64,000 nucleotides of DNA from a bacterium (GTDB lineage Bacteria; UBP14; UBA6098; 4484-93): positions 88,481 to 152,480 of the forward strand of contig JAGGUN010000019.1 in the NCBI GenBank assembly GCA_021158465.1, given 5' to 3'. A program made the position numbers and the translations under genes. Positions 52,766 to 61,567 of the stretch are shown piece by piece. The notes beneath the pieces were generated by a model. The model did not search any database and was not told the origin of the DNA. It saw nothing but the letters and a program-made list of their open reading frames with translations. Within the stretch, counting starts at the first letter, position 1. Each line of letters starts with the position of its first letter.

Positions 52766-54001
52766 TTATCGGACATTAAACAGCCGGAACGCCTCACCAA
52801 CTGTATAGTGAGAGCCTGTCACAAGAAGCCTTTCAAAGCGTGAGACTGCATAACTTAAAGCAGACGATACATCCTCGATAACGAGGCTTTCCTTTCGTGG
52901 AATTGATGAGAGAACCTGTGGCTTAACGGCTCGTGGCGTGTTTGGGCGAACGAAGATAAAGCGGTCTGCTACCGGCTCAAGACGGCGAATCACCCCTCTA
53001 TGATCTTTATCTCGCATCATCCCGAGAACTATTGTCATCGGTTTTCCAACAAGTGTCCAAAGGTTACGGGCGAGGTTGGCGGCACTTGCTGGATTGTGAG
53101 CAACATCGAGAATAACGAGCGGAGAGCTTGATATAACCTGAAAGCGCCCTGGCCAGTCAGTTTTTCTTATCCCCTCGAGAAAATCTGCATCGGAGATTGA
53201 ATATCCATATTTATCGAGAACCTGTTTTGATAGGAGGCAAATCTTCAACAGATTTCTTATATGAAATCCAGTAAGTTGGGTATCCACAGTCAGATTTGCT
53301 ATTTGGTGCTTGCTGCCGCTTAGATTCATTGAAATAGTCTTTGAGCGTAACTTACCAGCATTCAGGGCAATTACATTGTTTTTATGGAAGAAATCCTCGA
53401 ACGATTTTATCAACTTCCCGCTAACTCCGGAAATTATCAGTTCTTTTCCGTGTCTTACAATGCCAAGTTTGTCATCAAGTATTTGTTTAAGTGTTCTTCC
53501 CAATCTTTCGGTATGGTCGAGTGATACACCAGTTATCACGGAGAACAAGGGTTCAACGACATTGGTAGCATCGTATCTTCCGCCCAGACCAACCTCCAAG
53601 ATTGCAATATCTATCTTTTCGTTTGCAAACCAGTTGAGTGCGAGCCCTGTGGATGTCTCGAAGAAGCTCATCTTCTCGGTTTCAATGAACTTCTGATTCT
53701 CTTTAAGGAAATTCGCTATGTATTTGTTGTCTATGAAGTTATCCCTTCCGGTTCTTATTCTCTCGTTGAAGCGAACGAGATGTGGCGATGTAAACAGACC
53801 GACCTTATATCCTGCTTCCTGAAGGATTGATGTCAAGAAGGCGGCGGTTGTACCCTTTCCGTTTGTGCCGCCGACAAGAACGGTCGCAAACTGTTTTTGT
53901 GGATTCCCAAGGTAAGTGAGGAATCTTCTTGTCCGCTCCAGTCCTGGTTTTATCCCGAACTTGTGTAGTGAGAAGAGGAAATCAATATACCTGTTCACCA
54001 T
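52766..54001 (-). CDS. folC: bifunctional folylpolyglutamate synthase / dihydrofolate synthase
   Basis: 411 residues. P-loop VGGTNGKGTTAAFLTSIL (~43-60), YDATNVVEP with GLDHTE-like VSLDHTERLG, HNPASAANLARNL and VLGMMRDKDH. It adds glutamates to folates, and probably also makes dihydrofolate from dihydropteroate. The stretch around 53200-53750 is more AT-rich than its neighbours but stays in frame. Last gene of a five-gene operon, overlapping the nuclease gene by seven bases. Confidence 0.96.
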   Translation of the reverse strand: MVNRYIDFLFSLHKFGIKPGLERTRRFLTYLGNPQKQFATVLVGGTNGKGTTAAFLTSILQEAGYKVGLFTSPHLVRFNERIRTGRDNFIDNKYIANFLKENQKFIETEKMSFFETSTGLALNWFANEKIDIAILEVGLGGRYDATNVVEPLFSVITGVSLDHTERLGRTLKQILDDKLGIVRHGKELIISGVSGKLIKSFEDFFHKNNVIALNAGKLRSKTISMNLSGSKHQIANLTVDTQLTGFHIRNLLKICLLSKQVLDKYGYSISDADFLEGIRKTDWPGRFQVISSSPLVILDVAHNPASAANLARNLWTLVGKPMTIVLGMMRDKDHRGVIRRLEPVADRFIFVRPNTPRAVKPQVLSSIPRKESLVIEDVSSALSYAVSRFERLLVTGSHYTVGEAFRLFNVR

Positions 54002-54513
54002 TTTCTACGGCGGCTCGAACAGTTCTCTGTCGGGTTCCAGAGTCCCCTGCCGTTCTCTTCTGCCTCACCTTCAGCCGAGCGAAGGAGTTCCTCATAGTCA
54101 GGGCGAATGGGGTATTCGTCATACACCATGCTCCACCCGGCACGGACTATCTCCACATTCAGGCAGGTGGAATCAGGGAGGATATGAACGAAGGCAAGTG
54201 TTCTACCGTAGCGGTCGAGGGAATCACCAACAGAAGTATTGTAGACAAGGTAGCAATCCTTTCCACCTGCAAGCGAGTCAACGAATGCAGTTGCTTCTGG
54301 TGCGCAGAGTTCGGGTTGCCCGGACGGATAGTTCATCTCAGGCGTATTGACGCCGACAAGACGGATGTACTCATCGCCGTCAAGCACAACGGTGTCACCA
54401 TCCACAACCCGTTTCACATGTCTAACGATCCTGCTGTCAGGGATAACAGGGGGGATATTCCTTTCACAACTGAGCACAGCAAGGATAACGGCAAAAAGCA
54501 CTAACCGCTTCAT
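53995..54513 (-). CDS. thermonuclease-like (SNase) lipoprotein
   Basis: 172 residues, lipobox LAVLSC. The SNase fold carries the catalytic residues: VVDGDTVVL, Arg and Glu in YIRLVGVNTPEM, and Arg in DRYGRTLAFVHI. It should cut DNA or RNA at the outer face of a membrane, using Ca2+. Four-base overlap with tsaB. Extracellular nucleic acid turnover is the likely role. Confidence 0.92.
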   Translation of the reverse strand: MKRLVLFAVILAVLSCERNIPPVIPDSRIVRHVKRVVDGDTVVLDGDEYIRLVGVNTPEMNYPSGQPELCAPEATAFVDSLAGGKDCYLVYNTSVGDSLDRYGRTLAFVHILPDSTCLNVEIVRAGWSMVYDEYPIRPDYEELLRSAEGEAEENGRGLWNPTENCSSRRRKW

Positions 54514-55160
54514 TTCGCCTCCGATTTCCTGAAGTAAAACGGCTCGAGAGCCACCAAATCATCCCCTCCCTGCCTGGAAAATTTCTCCATCCCGAGCTTC
54601 GCAACAACAATAGGGTCGGGAATGTTATCTTTGGCAATGTTCGATGGGAACTCTGTGTGAAGGAGATGCGCATCGTAACCTGTAATTACAAAAGCTTCGC
54701 GGCTGAATCTTGAAATCTCACTGACCAACTCCTCAAATCCGTACAACCTTTTGGGGAACAGCTCCTCTCTTGTCCCGTATTTATACCCGGCGGCGAAAAG
54801 CTCACTCTTCTTTGCGTCGATAACAGGAACAACAAGCTTTGCTTTTCCCCTATGCGGATAGCAATAGACCTCAAATGTATCGACGGAGACAACTGGGGTA
54901 GTAAGTGCAAAGGAGAGTGCCTTGGCAAATGTGACTCCGACCCTCAATCCTGTGAACGAGCCTGGTCCACGGGAAACAGCGATGAGTTTGATGTCACTCT
55001 TTTTGATACCTGTGTGTGCAAGAAGCTCATCGACGATCGCCGGCAGGAGCGTGGAATGCTGTTCAGTGCCTCTTGGGGCTATAGAGTGTCGGATAGATTT
55101 CCCGTCATAAAGGGCAACTCCGGTAACCTGTGTGGATGTCTCTATACCAAGTGTTATCAT
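54510..55160 (-). CDS. tsaB: tRNA threonylcarbamoyladenosine biosynthesis protein TsaB
   Basis: 216 residues from the ATG that overlaps the glmS stop. N-terminal ITLGIETSTQVTGVAL and SRGPGSFTGLRVGVTFAKAL, as in TsaB of the Gcp/TsaD-like ASKHA family. It works with TsaD, TsaE and TsaC to make the t6A modification of tRNAs reading ANN codons. Confidence 0.95.
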   Translation of the reverse strand: MITLGIETSTQVTGVALYDGKSIRHSIAPRGTEQHSTLLPAIVDELLAHTGIKKSDIKLIAVSRGPGSFTGLRVGVTFAKALSFALTTPVVSVDTFEVYCYPHRGKAKLVVPVIDAKKSELFAAGYKYGTREELFPKRLYGFEELVSEISRFSREAFVITGYDAHLLHTEFPSNIAKDNIPDPIVVAKLGMEKFSRQGGDDLVALEPFYFRKSEAK

Positions 55161-56995
55161 TCTACTGTAACGGATTTCGCAAGGTTTCTCGGCTGGTCTA
55201 TGCTGCACCCTCTCAACACTGCGGTATAATAAGCGAAGAGCTGCATAGGGATGACAGTCAGAAGCGGCGATAGGAGATAATCGGTCTCAGGAATGTACAC
55301 AACATCGTCGGCGTACCTTCTGATTTCCTCGTTTCCCAGTGTTGCAATAGCAATCACTTTCCCTTTCCTGCTCCTTACCTCCTCGATATTGCTTACCACT
55401 TTTTTGTACATCAGGTCATCGATAGCGATGAAAAATACCGGCATATTCTCATCGATGAGCGCTATTGGACCATGCTTCATTTCCGCTGCCGGATACCCCT
55501 CGGCGTGGATGTAAGAGATCTCCTTCAGTTTCAGTGCCCCTTCCAGCGCAACAGGGAAGTTTATCCCCCTGCCAAGGAAGAGGGCATTGTTTTTCTTATG
55601 GTACTTCTCGGCAATCTTTTTTATGTTCGCTGTCTGGCTGTCGAGTATCCATTTAATCTTCTCAGGTATCTTGGCAAGATGTGAGGCAAGCTCATATCCT
55701 CTTTCGGTGCTCACTATTCCTCTCCTCCTACCAAGCATAAGGGCAGTGAGGGCAAGCACTGTAATCTGAGAGGTAAAAGCCTTTGTTGATGCGACGCCTA
55801 TCTCGGGACCTGCGTGGATATAAACGCCTGCGTCCGTTTCACGGGCAATTGTCGAGCCTACCACATTCACTATACCGAACACGCTAACCCCTTGATTATG
55901 CGCCTCTCTCAGTGCGGCAAGTGTATCTGCCGTCTCGCCCGATTGGGAAATAACAAACACGGCTGTTCCATCATCGAGCACGGGTGAGCGGTAGCGGAAC
56001 TCCGAAGCATACTCCACCTCGACAGGTATTCTGGCAAGTTCCTCAATAAGGTACTCACCGATGAGTGCTGCATGCCAGGATGTCCCGCAAGCGGTTATCA
56101 CTATCCTTTTGAGTTTTTCAATTACATCGAGGTGGCTTTTAAGTCCGTTCAAGCGGGCGGTTCCCATCTCCAGGTTCAACCGACCCCGGAAGGAGTTCCT
56201 CACAGTAGCCGGTTGTTCGAATATCTCCTTGAGCATAAAGTGAGGATACCCTCCCTTCTCCAGCTCCTGCAGCGTCATCGTTAGCTTCTGGACCTCGGGC
56301 TTTACCCTATCCTTTCTCAGTGTGAATATTTCAAACCCATCATCCGTGACCTCTGCCACCTCGCCCTCGTTTAGGTATATTACCCTATTGGTGTACCGTA
56401 TGATTGCTGCTGCGTCGGAGGCAACAAAGTTTTCTTTCTCCCCCTTTCCGATTATCACGGGGGAACCGTGCCTTGCTGCATAGAGCTTGTTTGGCTCGTC
56501 AGCATTGAGGATTGCCAAACCGTATGTCCCCTCTATCTGGAGCAGCGCGGATGTCAGAGCATCGATAAACGGAATATCCTTCTTGTAATATTCCTCTATC
56601 AGGTGGGCAATAACCTCTGTGTCGGTCTCCGTTGTGAAGCGGTGTCCCTGTTTCTGAAGATATTTTCGCAGGGCACGGTAGTTCTCGACGATTCCATTGT
56701 GAACAACGGCAATACGACCTGTGCAGTCGAGATGTGGGTGAGCATTCTTTTCGTTTGGTTCACCGTGGGTTGCCCATCTTGTGTGGGCGACACCGATGTG
56801 ACTTTCAGCGTCGACATCCTGAAGCTGTTGCTCAAGTCGAGCAATCTTACCCATTGACTTCACCGCAACGATCTCTCCGTCCCTGATGTAGGCCAGACCG
56901 GCTGAATCGTATCCCCTATACTCCATCCGCTTCAGCCCATCAATGAGAACAGGAACTACCTTCCTCTTCCCGATATATCCTATTATACCACACAC
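55157..56995 (-). CDS. glmS: glutamine-fructose-6-phosphate aminotransferase (isomerizing)
   Basis: 612 residues, usual length. Catalytic Cys2 in MCGIIGYIG, the amidotransferase motifs RGYDSAG, HTRWATHGEP and HNGIVENYR, then two SIS domains with ACGTSWHAALIGEYLIEE, SQSGETADTLAALREA and GRGINFPVALEGALKLKEISYIHAE, and the conserved end NLAKSVTVE. It makes glucosamine 6-phosphate for cell wall and lipopolysaccharide. No glmS ribozyme room: only three bases separate it from the upstream deaminase gene. Confidence 0.98.
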   Translation of the reverse strand: MCGIIGYIGKRKVVPVLIDGLKRMEYRGYDSAGLAYIRDGEIVAVKSMGKIARLEQQLQDVDAESHIGVAHTRWATHGEPNEKNAHPHLDCTGRIAVVHNGIVENYRALRKYLQKQGHRFTTETDTEVIAHLIEEYYKKDIPFIDALTSALLQIEGTYGLAILNADEPNKLYAARHGSPVIIGKGEKENFVASDAAAIIRYTNRVIYLNEGEVAEVTDDGFEIFTLRKDRVKPEVQKLTMTLQELEKGGYPHFMLKEIFEQPATVRNSFRGRLNLEMGTARLNGLKSHLDVIEKLKRIVITACGTSWHAALIGEYLIEELARIPVEVEYASEFRYRSPVLDDGTAVFVISQSGETADTLAALREAHNQGVSVFGIVNVVGSTIARETDAGVYIHAGPEIGVASTKAFTSQITVLALTALMLGRRRGIVSTERGYELASHLAKIPEKIKWILDSQTANIKKIAEKYHKKNNALFLGRGINFPVALEGALKLKEISYIHAEGYPAAEMKHGPIALIDENMPVFFIAIDDLMYKKVVSNIEEVRSRKGKVIAIATLGNEEIRRYADDVVYIPETDYLLSPLLTVIPMQLFAYYTAVLRGCSIDQPRNLAKSVTVE

Positions 56996-56998
56996 TAT

Positions 56999-57475
56999 TT
57001 ATTCCTCCTGCGACTGGATCTTGATAAACTCAACTGGAATTCCTGCTTCTCTCAACATCTTTTCTGCCAGCGTATCTGGGTATCTTTCGACAACAACAAT
57101 CCGAACAATCCCGGCGTTTATCAGCATCTTTGAGCATGTGATGCACGGTTGAGTGGTGCAGTAGAGTGTTGCTCCAACGGTCGATACGCCAAAGCGGGCA
57201 GCCTGGATTATTGCATTCTGCTCCGCGTGGAGCCCTCGGCATATCTCTTGCCTTTCACCCGATGGAATACCGAGCTGGTCGCGCAGACACCCGACCTCAA
57301 GACAATGCTTAATGCCTGTTGGTGCGCCGTTGTATCCGGTCGATATTATCCGTCTGTCACGAACGAGAATCGCACCGACCTTTCGGCGAAGGCAAGTCGA
57401 GCGTGTGGATACAAGGTAAGCCAGGTGCATAAAATACTCATCCCAGCTCGGACGCTTGTACCCATCATTTTCCAT
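56999..57475 (-). CDS. dCMP deaminase family protein
   Basis: 158 residues. Zinc site [12 protein letters not shown] (His-Ala-Glu) and [16 protein letters not shown] (PCxxC), plus [20 protein letters not shown], typical of deoxycytidylate deaminases (ComEB type). It supplies dUMP for thymidylate synthesis. First gene of the operon deaminase-glmS-tsaB-nuclease-folC, preceded by AAGGGA. Confidence 0.94.
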   Translation of the reverse strand: MENDGYKRPSWDEYFMHLAYLVSTRSTCLRRKVGAILVRDRRIISTGYNGAPTGIKHCLEVGCLRDQLGIPSGERQEICRGLHAEQNAIIQAARFGVSTVGATLYCTTQPCITCSKMLINAGIVRIVVVERYPDTLAEKMLREAGIPVEFIKIQSQEE

Positions 57476-57535
57476 TTGACAATCCCTTCTGTTTAGCTAA
57501 ATTTATAAAAAATTCCGAAATGCGAAAGGGGAAAA

Positions 57536-57718
57536 ATGAAAAAATCTCTTGAAATCATCCTCATCATCATCTACGGGTTGATACCTGCACTTCTGACTGT
57601 CGTCTGTGGGTTCTCGATACAAACTATGGTAATAATGTATTTCATATTTGCCGTAGGGATAACAGCTTTCTACTCCTATCAGTATAAGAACTACATAAAG
57701 AAAAAAGAGGAATTATAG
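57536..57718 (+). CDS. small two-helix membrane protein (60 aa)
   Basis: Starts after AAAGGGG. Two transmembrane helices (~6-25 and ~28-48) with a basic end YKNYIKKKEEL. It lies divergent to the deaminase and overlaps the 3' end of the convergent asd gene by six bases. No family recognised. The ribosome site and clean hydrophobic pattern make it likely to be real. Confidence 0.6.
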   Translation: MKKSLEIILIIIYGLIPALLTVVCGFSIQTMVIMYFIFAVGITAFYSYQYKNYIKKKEEL

Positions 57719-58666
57719 CAACCTCTCCGCTATCTGAATAGCGTTCAGGGCTGCTCCTTTCCTCAAGTTGTCTGCCACTATCCATAGAAGAACAATCCTG
57801 TCCGAGAACATAGCTTTCCTTATTCTACCCACGAATACATCATCTTTACCGTCTGCATCCCTCGGTGTTGGGATATTATCGGTAACGGAGATACCTGGGG
57901 CATCGCCCAGGATGTTGCGAATCTCCTCTATTGATACCTCATTCTCGAATTCGACTGTTACCACCTCGCTGTGGGCGTTCCTAACGGGAACACGAACGGT
58001 TGTCGCAAGTAGCTTCAGTTCCGGCTCACCGAGTATCTTTCTTGACTCGAATATTATCTTTCGTTCCTCCTCACAGAAACCATCAAGGGAAAATTCCCCT
58101 ATCTGTGGAATCAGGTTCTCGAATATATCCTTCTGGAAGGGCGACTGTGAGTAGCCCTCGATAAACATTGCAGATAACCCTCTTCTCCCTGCACCTGATG
58201 TTGCCTGCATGGTTACGACATCGACCCGAACCAGAGGGGAAAGCTTCCTCAGGTAGTGAAGGACAAGCACCAGCTGTATGGTCGAGCAGTTCGGATTGGC
58301 AATCAATCTGTCCGATTTCCTAATCACATCGATATTCACCTCAGGGACCACCAGAGGAATATCCTTTTCCATGCGGAATGCAGAAGAATTATCAATAACA
58401 ATGGCTCCATTTTTGACGAAAAGCGGCGCAAGCCTACGGCTCACTTCGCTTCCAGCAGAGAAAAGCGCAATGTCAAGATAAGGGATATTATCCTCCTCGA
58501 TCGGTTCAACAGGGATATTCTCCCCTTTAAAAACAAGCTCCCTGCGCCCTTTAACCGTTCCACTGGCAAACAGGTATAGTTCATCGACAGAGAACCCCCT
58601 CTCCTCTAATATGGATAACATAGTCCTACCAACAAGCCCTGTTGCACCGACAATTCCTACCTTCAT
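57713..58666 (-). CDS. asd: aspartate-semialdehyde dehydrogenase
   Basis: 317 residues. NADP motif GIVGATGLVGRTML, IDNSSAFRM, the catalytic Cys in ANPNCSTIQLVL, ATSGAGRRGL and VPVRNAHSEVVTVEFE. It reduces aspartyl phosphate to aspartate semialdehyde for lysine, diaminopimelate, threonine and methionine. It directly follows lysC with a four-base overlap, so the two first steps are coupled. Confidence 0.97.
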   Translation of the reverse strand: MKVGIVGATGLVGRTMLSILEERGFSVDELYLFASGTVKGRRELVFKGENIPVEPIEEDNIPYLDIALFSAGSEVSRRLAPLFVKNGAIVIDNSSAFRMEKDIPLVVPEVNIDVIRKSDRLIANPNCSTIQLVLVLHYLRKLSPLVRVDVVTMQATSGAGRRGLSAMFIEGYSQSPFQKDIFENLIPQIGEFSLDGFCEEERKIIFESRKILGEPELKLLATTVRVPVRNAHSEVVTVEFENEVSIEEIRNILGDAPGISVTDNIPTPRDADGKDDVFVGRIRKAMFSDRIVLLWIVADNLRKGAALNAIQIAERLL

Positions 58667-59829
58667 TTAACTAACCTCTCATGAAGTTTTCTGGCAAGTT
58701 CTTCTGCGAATCCCTTTTCAACAAGCAGTGTTATAGATGTATGTGTTGTCCTAACCCGCTCGACTGGAAAACCTCTTGCGATCTTCATCACATCGGAGAC
58801 AAGCTCTACTCTCCAAGATATGTTATGTCCGACGATGGCGACAAGTGAGAGGTCATCTCTAACTTCCGGATTGAATCTGGGGAGCAAGCGCAGGAGATGC
58901 TCCTTTCTCTCGTCTGGAACCCAGAAACAGAGGGAATACCTGCCCCTACCGAGGTGAAGCATATCGACCTCGTCGAGGTTTATGCGCTCCTTCTCAAATA
59001 TTCTAAACAGTTCATCTGCTTCATTATCAAGCAGAACATTGAAATATGTAATGTTATTTCTTATACTTACACCTGTAATGTTCGGCGTCTCCATTGGTTG
59101 CACCTCTTGAATTACGGTTTCTTGTCCATTGTCGGTGGATGAGCGAACGATAATCTTTATGTTGTGTGCCCATGCGAGTTCCACTGCCCTTGGATGCACT
59201 ATATCCGCTCCGAAGTAAGCGTAGTCGAGCATTTGCTCGAACGGTATAGTGAAATGAGGTTTTGCCCCATCGACTATTGATGGGTCAGCGGTGAACACTC
59301 CGGGAACATTTTTATACATCTCGCAGACATCGGCACCGATAGCTGTTGCCAGAGCGACCGCAGTCGTGTCTGAGCCGCCTCTGCCGAGTGTTGTTACCTC
59401 CCTGCCTGCCGATACACCTTGAAACCCGGCGACTATGACCACTTTCCCTTTCTCCAGCTCACCTATTATCCGCTCTGGTTTTATCTCGACAATCCTCGCT
59501 CTCGTGTGGCAGTTGTCGGTTATGATACCGCTCTGGCTACCGGTGAACGAGATAGCATCCACGCCCAGTTTCCGCAGTGCAATGGATAGAAGCGCCATAG
59601 AAATGCGCTCGCCGGCGGTTAAGAGCATATCGAGCTCACGCTCAGGCGGGTTATCCGATATGGAATGGGCAAGCGAAAGCAATTCGTCGGTCGTGTGCAT
59701 CATAGCCGAAACAACGACCACAAGTTTATCCCCTTTCAGAACACGCTCTTTTATCTGCGAGGCAACCGACTCAATCCGCTCTGGCGTGCCAACTGATGTC
59801 CCACCATATTTCTGAACCACCAACGCCAT
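58663..59829 (-). CDS. lysC: aspartate kinase
   Basis: 388 residues from MALVVQKYGGTSVG. The frame extends 26 codons upstream through the neighbouring gene, but the ATG at 59829 overlaps that gene's stop as TAATG and gives the family start. Kinase motifs KYGGTSVG, VVSAMMHTTDELL, TLGRGGSDTTAVALA and VYTADP-like VFTADPSIV. C-terminal ACT region (~260-388) for feedback control by an amino acid. It phosphorylates aspartate. Confidence 0.96.
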   Translation of the reverse strand: MALVVQKYGGTSVGTPERIESVASQIKERVLKGDKLVVVVSAMMHTTDELLSLAHSISDNPPERELDMLLTAGERISMALLSIALRKLGVDAISFTGSQSGIITDNCHTRARIVEIKPERIIGELEKGKVVIVAGFQGVSAGREVTTLGRGGSDTTAVALATAIGADVCEMYKNVPGVFTADPSIVDGAKPHFTIPFEQMLDYAYFGADIVHPRAVELAWAHNIKIIVRSSTDNGQETVIQEVQPMETPNITGVSIRNNITYFNVLLDNEADELFRIFEKERINLDEVDMLHLGRGRYSLCFWVPDERKEHLLRLLPRFNPEVRDDLSLVAIVGHNISWRVELVSDVMKIARGFPVERVRTTHTSITLLVEKGFAEELARKLHERLVK

Positions 59830-60089
59830 TACTCCCTCATCAGGATAAATGTGAGGATTATAGCTCCGAAAACCACGGGAAGAAATCCGACTATCGTCAT
59901 AATCCACCCGAGGTAATCCAGTTTAACTCCTTTTTTATTATAGACTAAAGCGATTATCGAGCTGGCAAATGCACCGAGGTAAAATGCTATCGTAATGTAT
60001 AGAGCGGCTGCACAATGTAGAAAACTATAGGTAAAAAGCCCGAGCATAATCAGCACCAGCGATATGTATGGAAGCCAATTCCTCTTCAA
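59829..60089 (-). CDS. small membrane protein of unknown function (86 aa)
   Basis: Preferred start TTG at 60089, six bases after CAGGAG and overlapping the upstream stop as TTGA; an ATG six codons earlier (60107) has no ribosome site. Three transmembrane helices: YISLVLIMLGLFTYSFL, ITIAFYLGAFASSIIALVY and WIMTIVGFLPVVFGAIILTFI. No family recognised. Its stop overlaps lysC by one base. Confidence 0.65.
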   Translation of the reverse strand: MKRNWLPYISLVLIMLGLFTYSFLHCAAALYITIAFYLGAFASSIIALVYNKKGVKLDYLGWIMTIVGFLPVVFGAIILTFILMRE

Positions 60090-61564
60090 TCTGCGCTCCT
60101 GACACATCGAAAGCCGATGTAGTGCTTCCGCCTGTCGGGGTCCTTGTAGTAGCGTTTGGAAGTCCTGAAGTAGAATCCTGAGAGGTCTGGATAGGAATAT
60201 TTTATCCAGCTTCCGCCACGCTCTACCTTTGAGTCGGTTGTTGGATTACCGACAGGACCCTGTGGATTATCTACTGGGCTTTCCTGATAGTAGGTGTTGC
60301 TATACCAGTCATAGCACCATTCTTCAACATTTCCTGCCATATCGGATACACCGTAAGGGGAATCACCGGTTGGGAATGAGCCGACCGGGGATGTCTGCTC
60401 ATATGTGTCGGAATGCCCACCATCTGAGCCGTTGAAGTTACAATGAACGGTCTGTCCCTCTATTTCCTGAAAGAACTCGTTTCCCCAGGGCCATATATTC
60501 CCTTCCGTTCCCTTGGCAGCAAGCTCCCATTCTGCTTCGGTGGGCAGCCTCTTGCCTGCCCATGCGCAGTACGCTTCCGCCTCATACCAGCTAACACCAA
60601 CGACGGGGTAGTCAGGGTAGGATGGACCGCTGTTATACTCCCCGCTCTCCCAGTATTCGGGAAAACTTACCTCCTCATCCTGTTTCCATTCCCAGCCATC
60701 ATCGCTCCAATACTCTCGCGTGGTGTATCCGCCATCGTCTATAAACTGCTCGAAGAGAGCATTTGTAACCTCATATTTATCAATGTAATATGGGTCAAGG
60801 TGAACAATGTGAAGCGGTGCCTCATCGTTTGTGCCAAGCCCGGAGTCATCACCCATCTCAAACTCCCCACCCGGGATATACACCATCTCTGCTCCATCGC
60901 CTCCTGTCGATGTGTCGGTCTCGACCTGAACCTCATTGCTGTAAGCTATACCACCGGATACCCCAAATGTTGCAAGCCTGAAATAGTATGTTGCCCCGGA
61001 GGAAAGAGATGAAACTGTGTATGATGTATCGTCCCGATTTGTGACACTGCAGGCAAGAGTTGATGTTGTATCCACTCCCGGCTCATCGGAATAGTATAGG
61101 TTGTATAATGCAAACCCTGCGTCGGTATTTCTTGTCCATACCAGAGATACCGAGTGACTGCCGACCTCAGCAACGGACAACGCAGCCGATGACACTTCTC
61201 TCTTAAACACCGTTATCGAATCACAAGCAAAGTTCTCATCGAGGTCGTAAGCGCAGGCTTTCACTGTATGGGCACCCAGTTCCAGCGAGTCAAAGGGTTC
61301 CAGAACAGGCAATACACCATCATAGGGGGAAGCAGAGTCCGCCAGCTCGAGGTGAGCGTCAAGATAGAATTCAACATAAAAGACAGCTTCGTTATCCTCA
61401 GCCTCGCAGGAAACCTCAAATGTAGATGTAAAGGAAGAGGAATCAGGGGGAGATGTTATCTCGATCGTCGGTGGGTCGGTGTCTTTATGAGGTGTCAGTC
61501 CCCCTTTTTTCTCACTGCAGGAGAAAAGCAAAAGAAGGAACATTAAAAGAACCGCTCGCTTCAT
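60086..61564 (-). CDS. lipoprotein with Ig, FN3 and FGE-like (sulfatase-modifying factor) domain
   Basis: 492 residues, lipobox LLLLFSC. A Big-type Ig domain (~30-120, DTDPPTIEITSPPDSSSFTS), a fibronectin III domain (~125-215, SVAEVGSHSVSLVWTRNTD) and a C-terminal FGE-sulfatase domain (~225-492: MVYIPGGEFEMGDD, YEVTNALFEQF, PVVGVSWYEAEAYCAWAGKR, LPTEAEWELAAKG, GNVEEWCYDWYSN, KVERGGSWIKYSY, IGFRCVRSAD). True formylglycine-generating enzymes carry two copper-binding cysteines just after the GGSW region; here that region has Ile-Lys-Tyr and no Cys, so catalysis is doubtful. It is likely a binding module. Three bases after the subtilase gene. Confidence 0.88.
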   Translation of the reverse strand: MKRAVLLMFLLLLFSCSEKKGGLTPHKDTDPPTIEITSPPDSSSFTSTFEVSCEAEDNEAVFYVEFYLDAHLELADSASPYDGVLPVLEPFDSLELGAHTVKACAYDLDENFACDSITVFKREVSSAALSVAEVGSHSVSLVWTRNTDAGFALYNLYYSDEPGVDTTSTLACSVTNRDDTSYTVSSLSSGATYYFRLATFGVSGGIAYSNEVQVETDTSTGGDGAEMVYIPGGEFEMGDDSGLGTNDEAPLHIVHLDPYYIDKYEVTNALFEQFIDDGGYTTREYWSDDGWEWKQDEEVSFPEYWESGEYNSGPSYPDYPVVGVSWYEAEAYCAWAGKRLPTEAEWELAAKGTEGNIWPWGNEFFQEIEGQTVHCNFNGSDGGHSDTYEQTSPVGSFPTGDSPYGVSDMAGNVEEWCYDWYSNTYYQESPVDNPQGPVGNPTTDSKVERGGSWIKYSYPDLSGFYFRTSKRYYKDPDRRKHYIGFRCVRSAD

Positions 61565-61567
61565 CTA

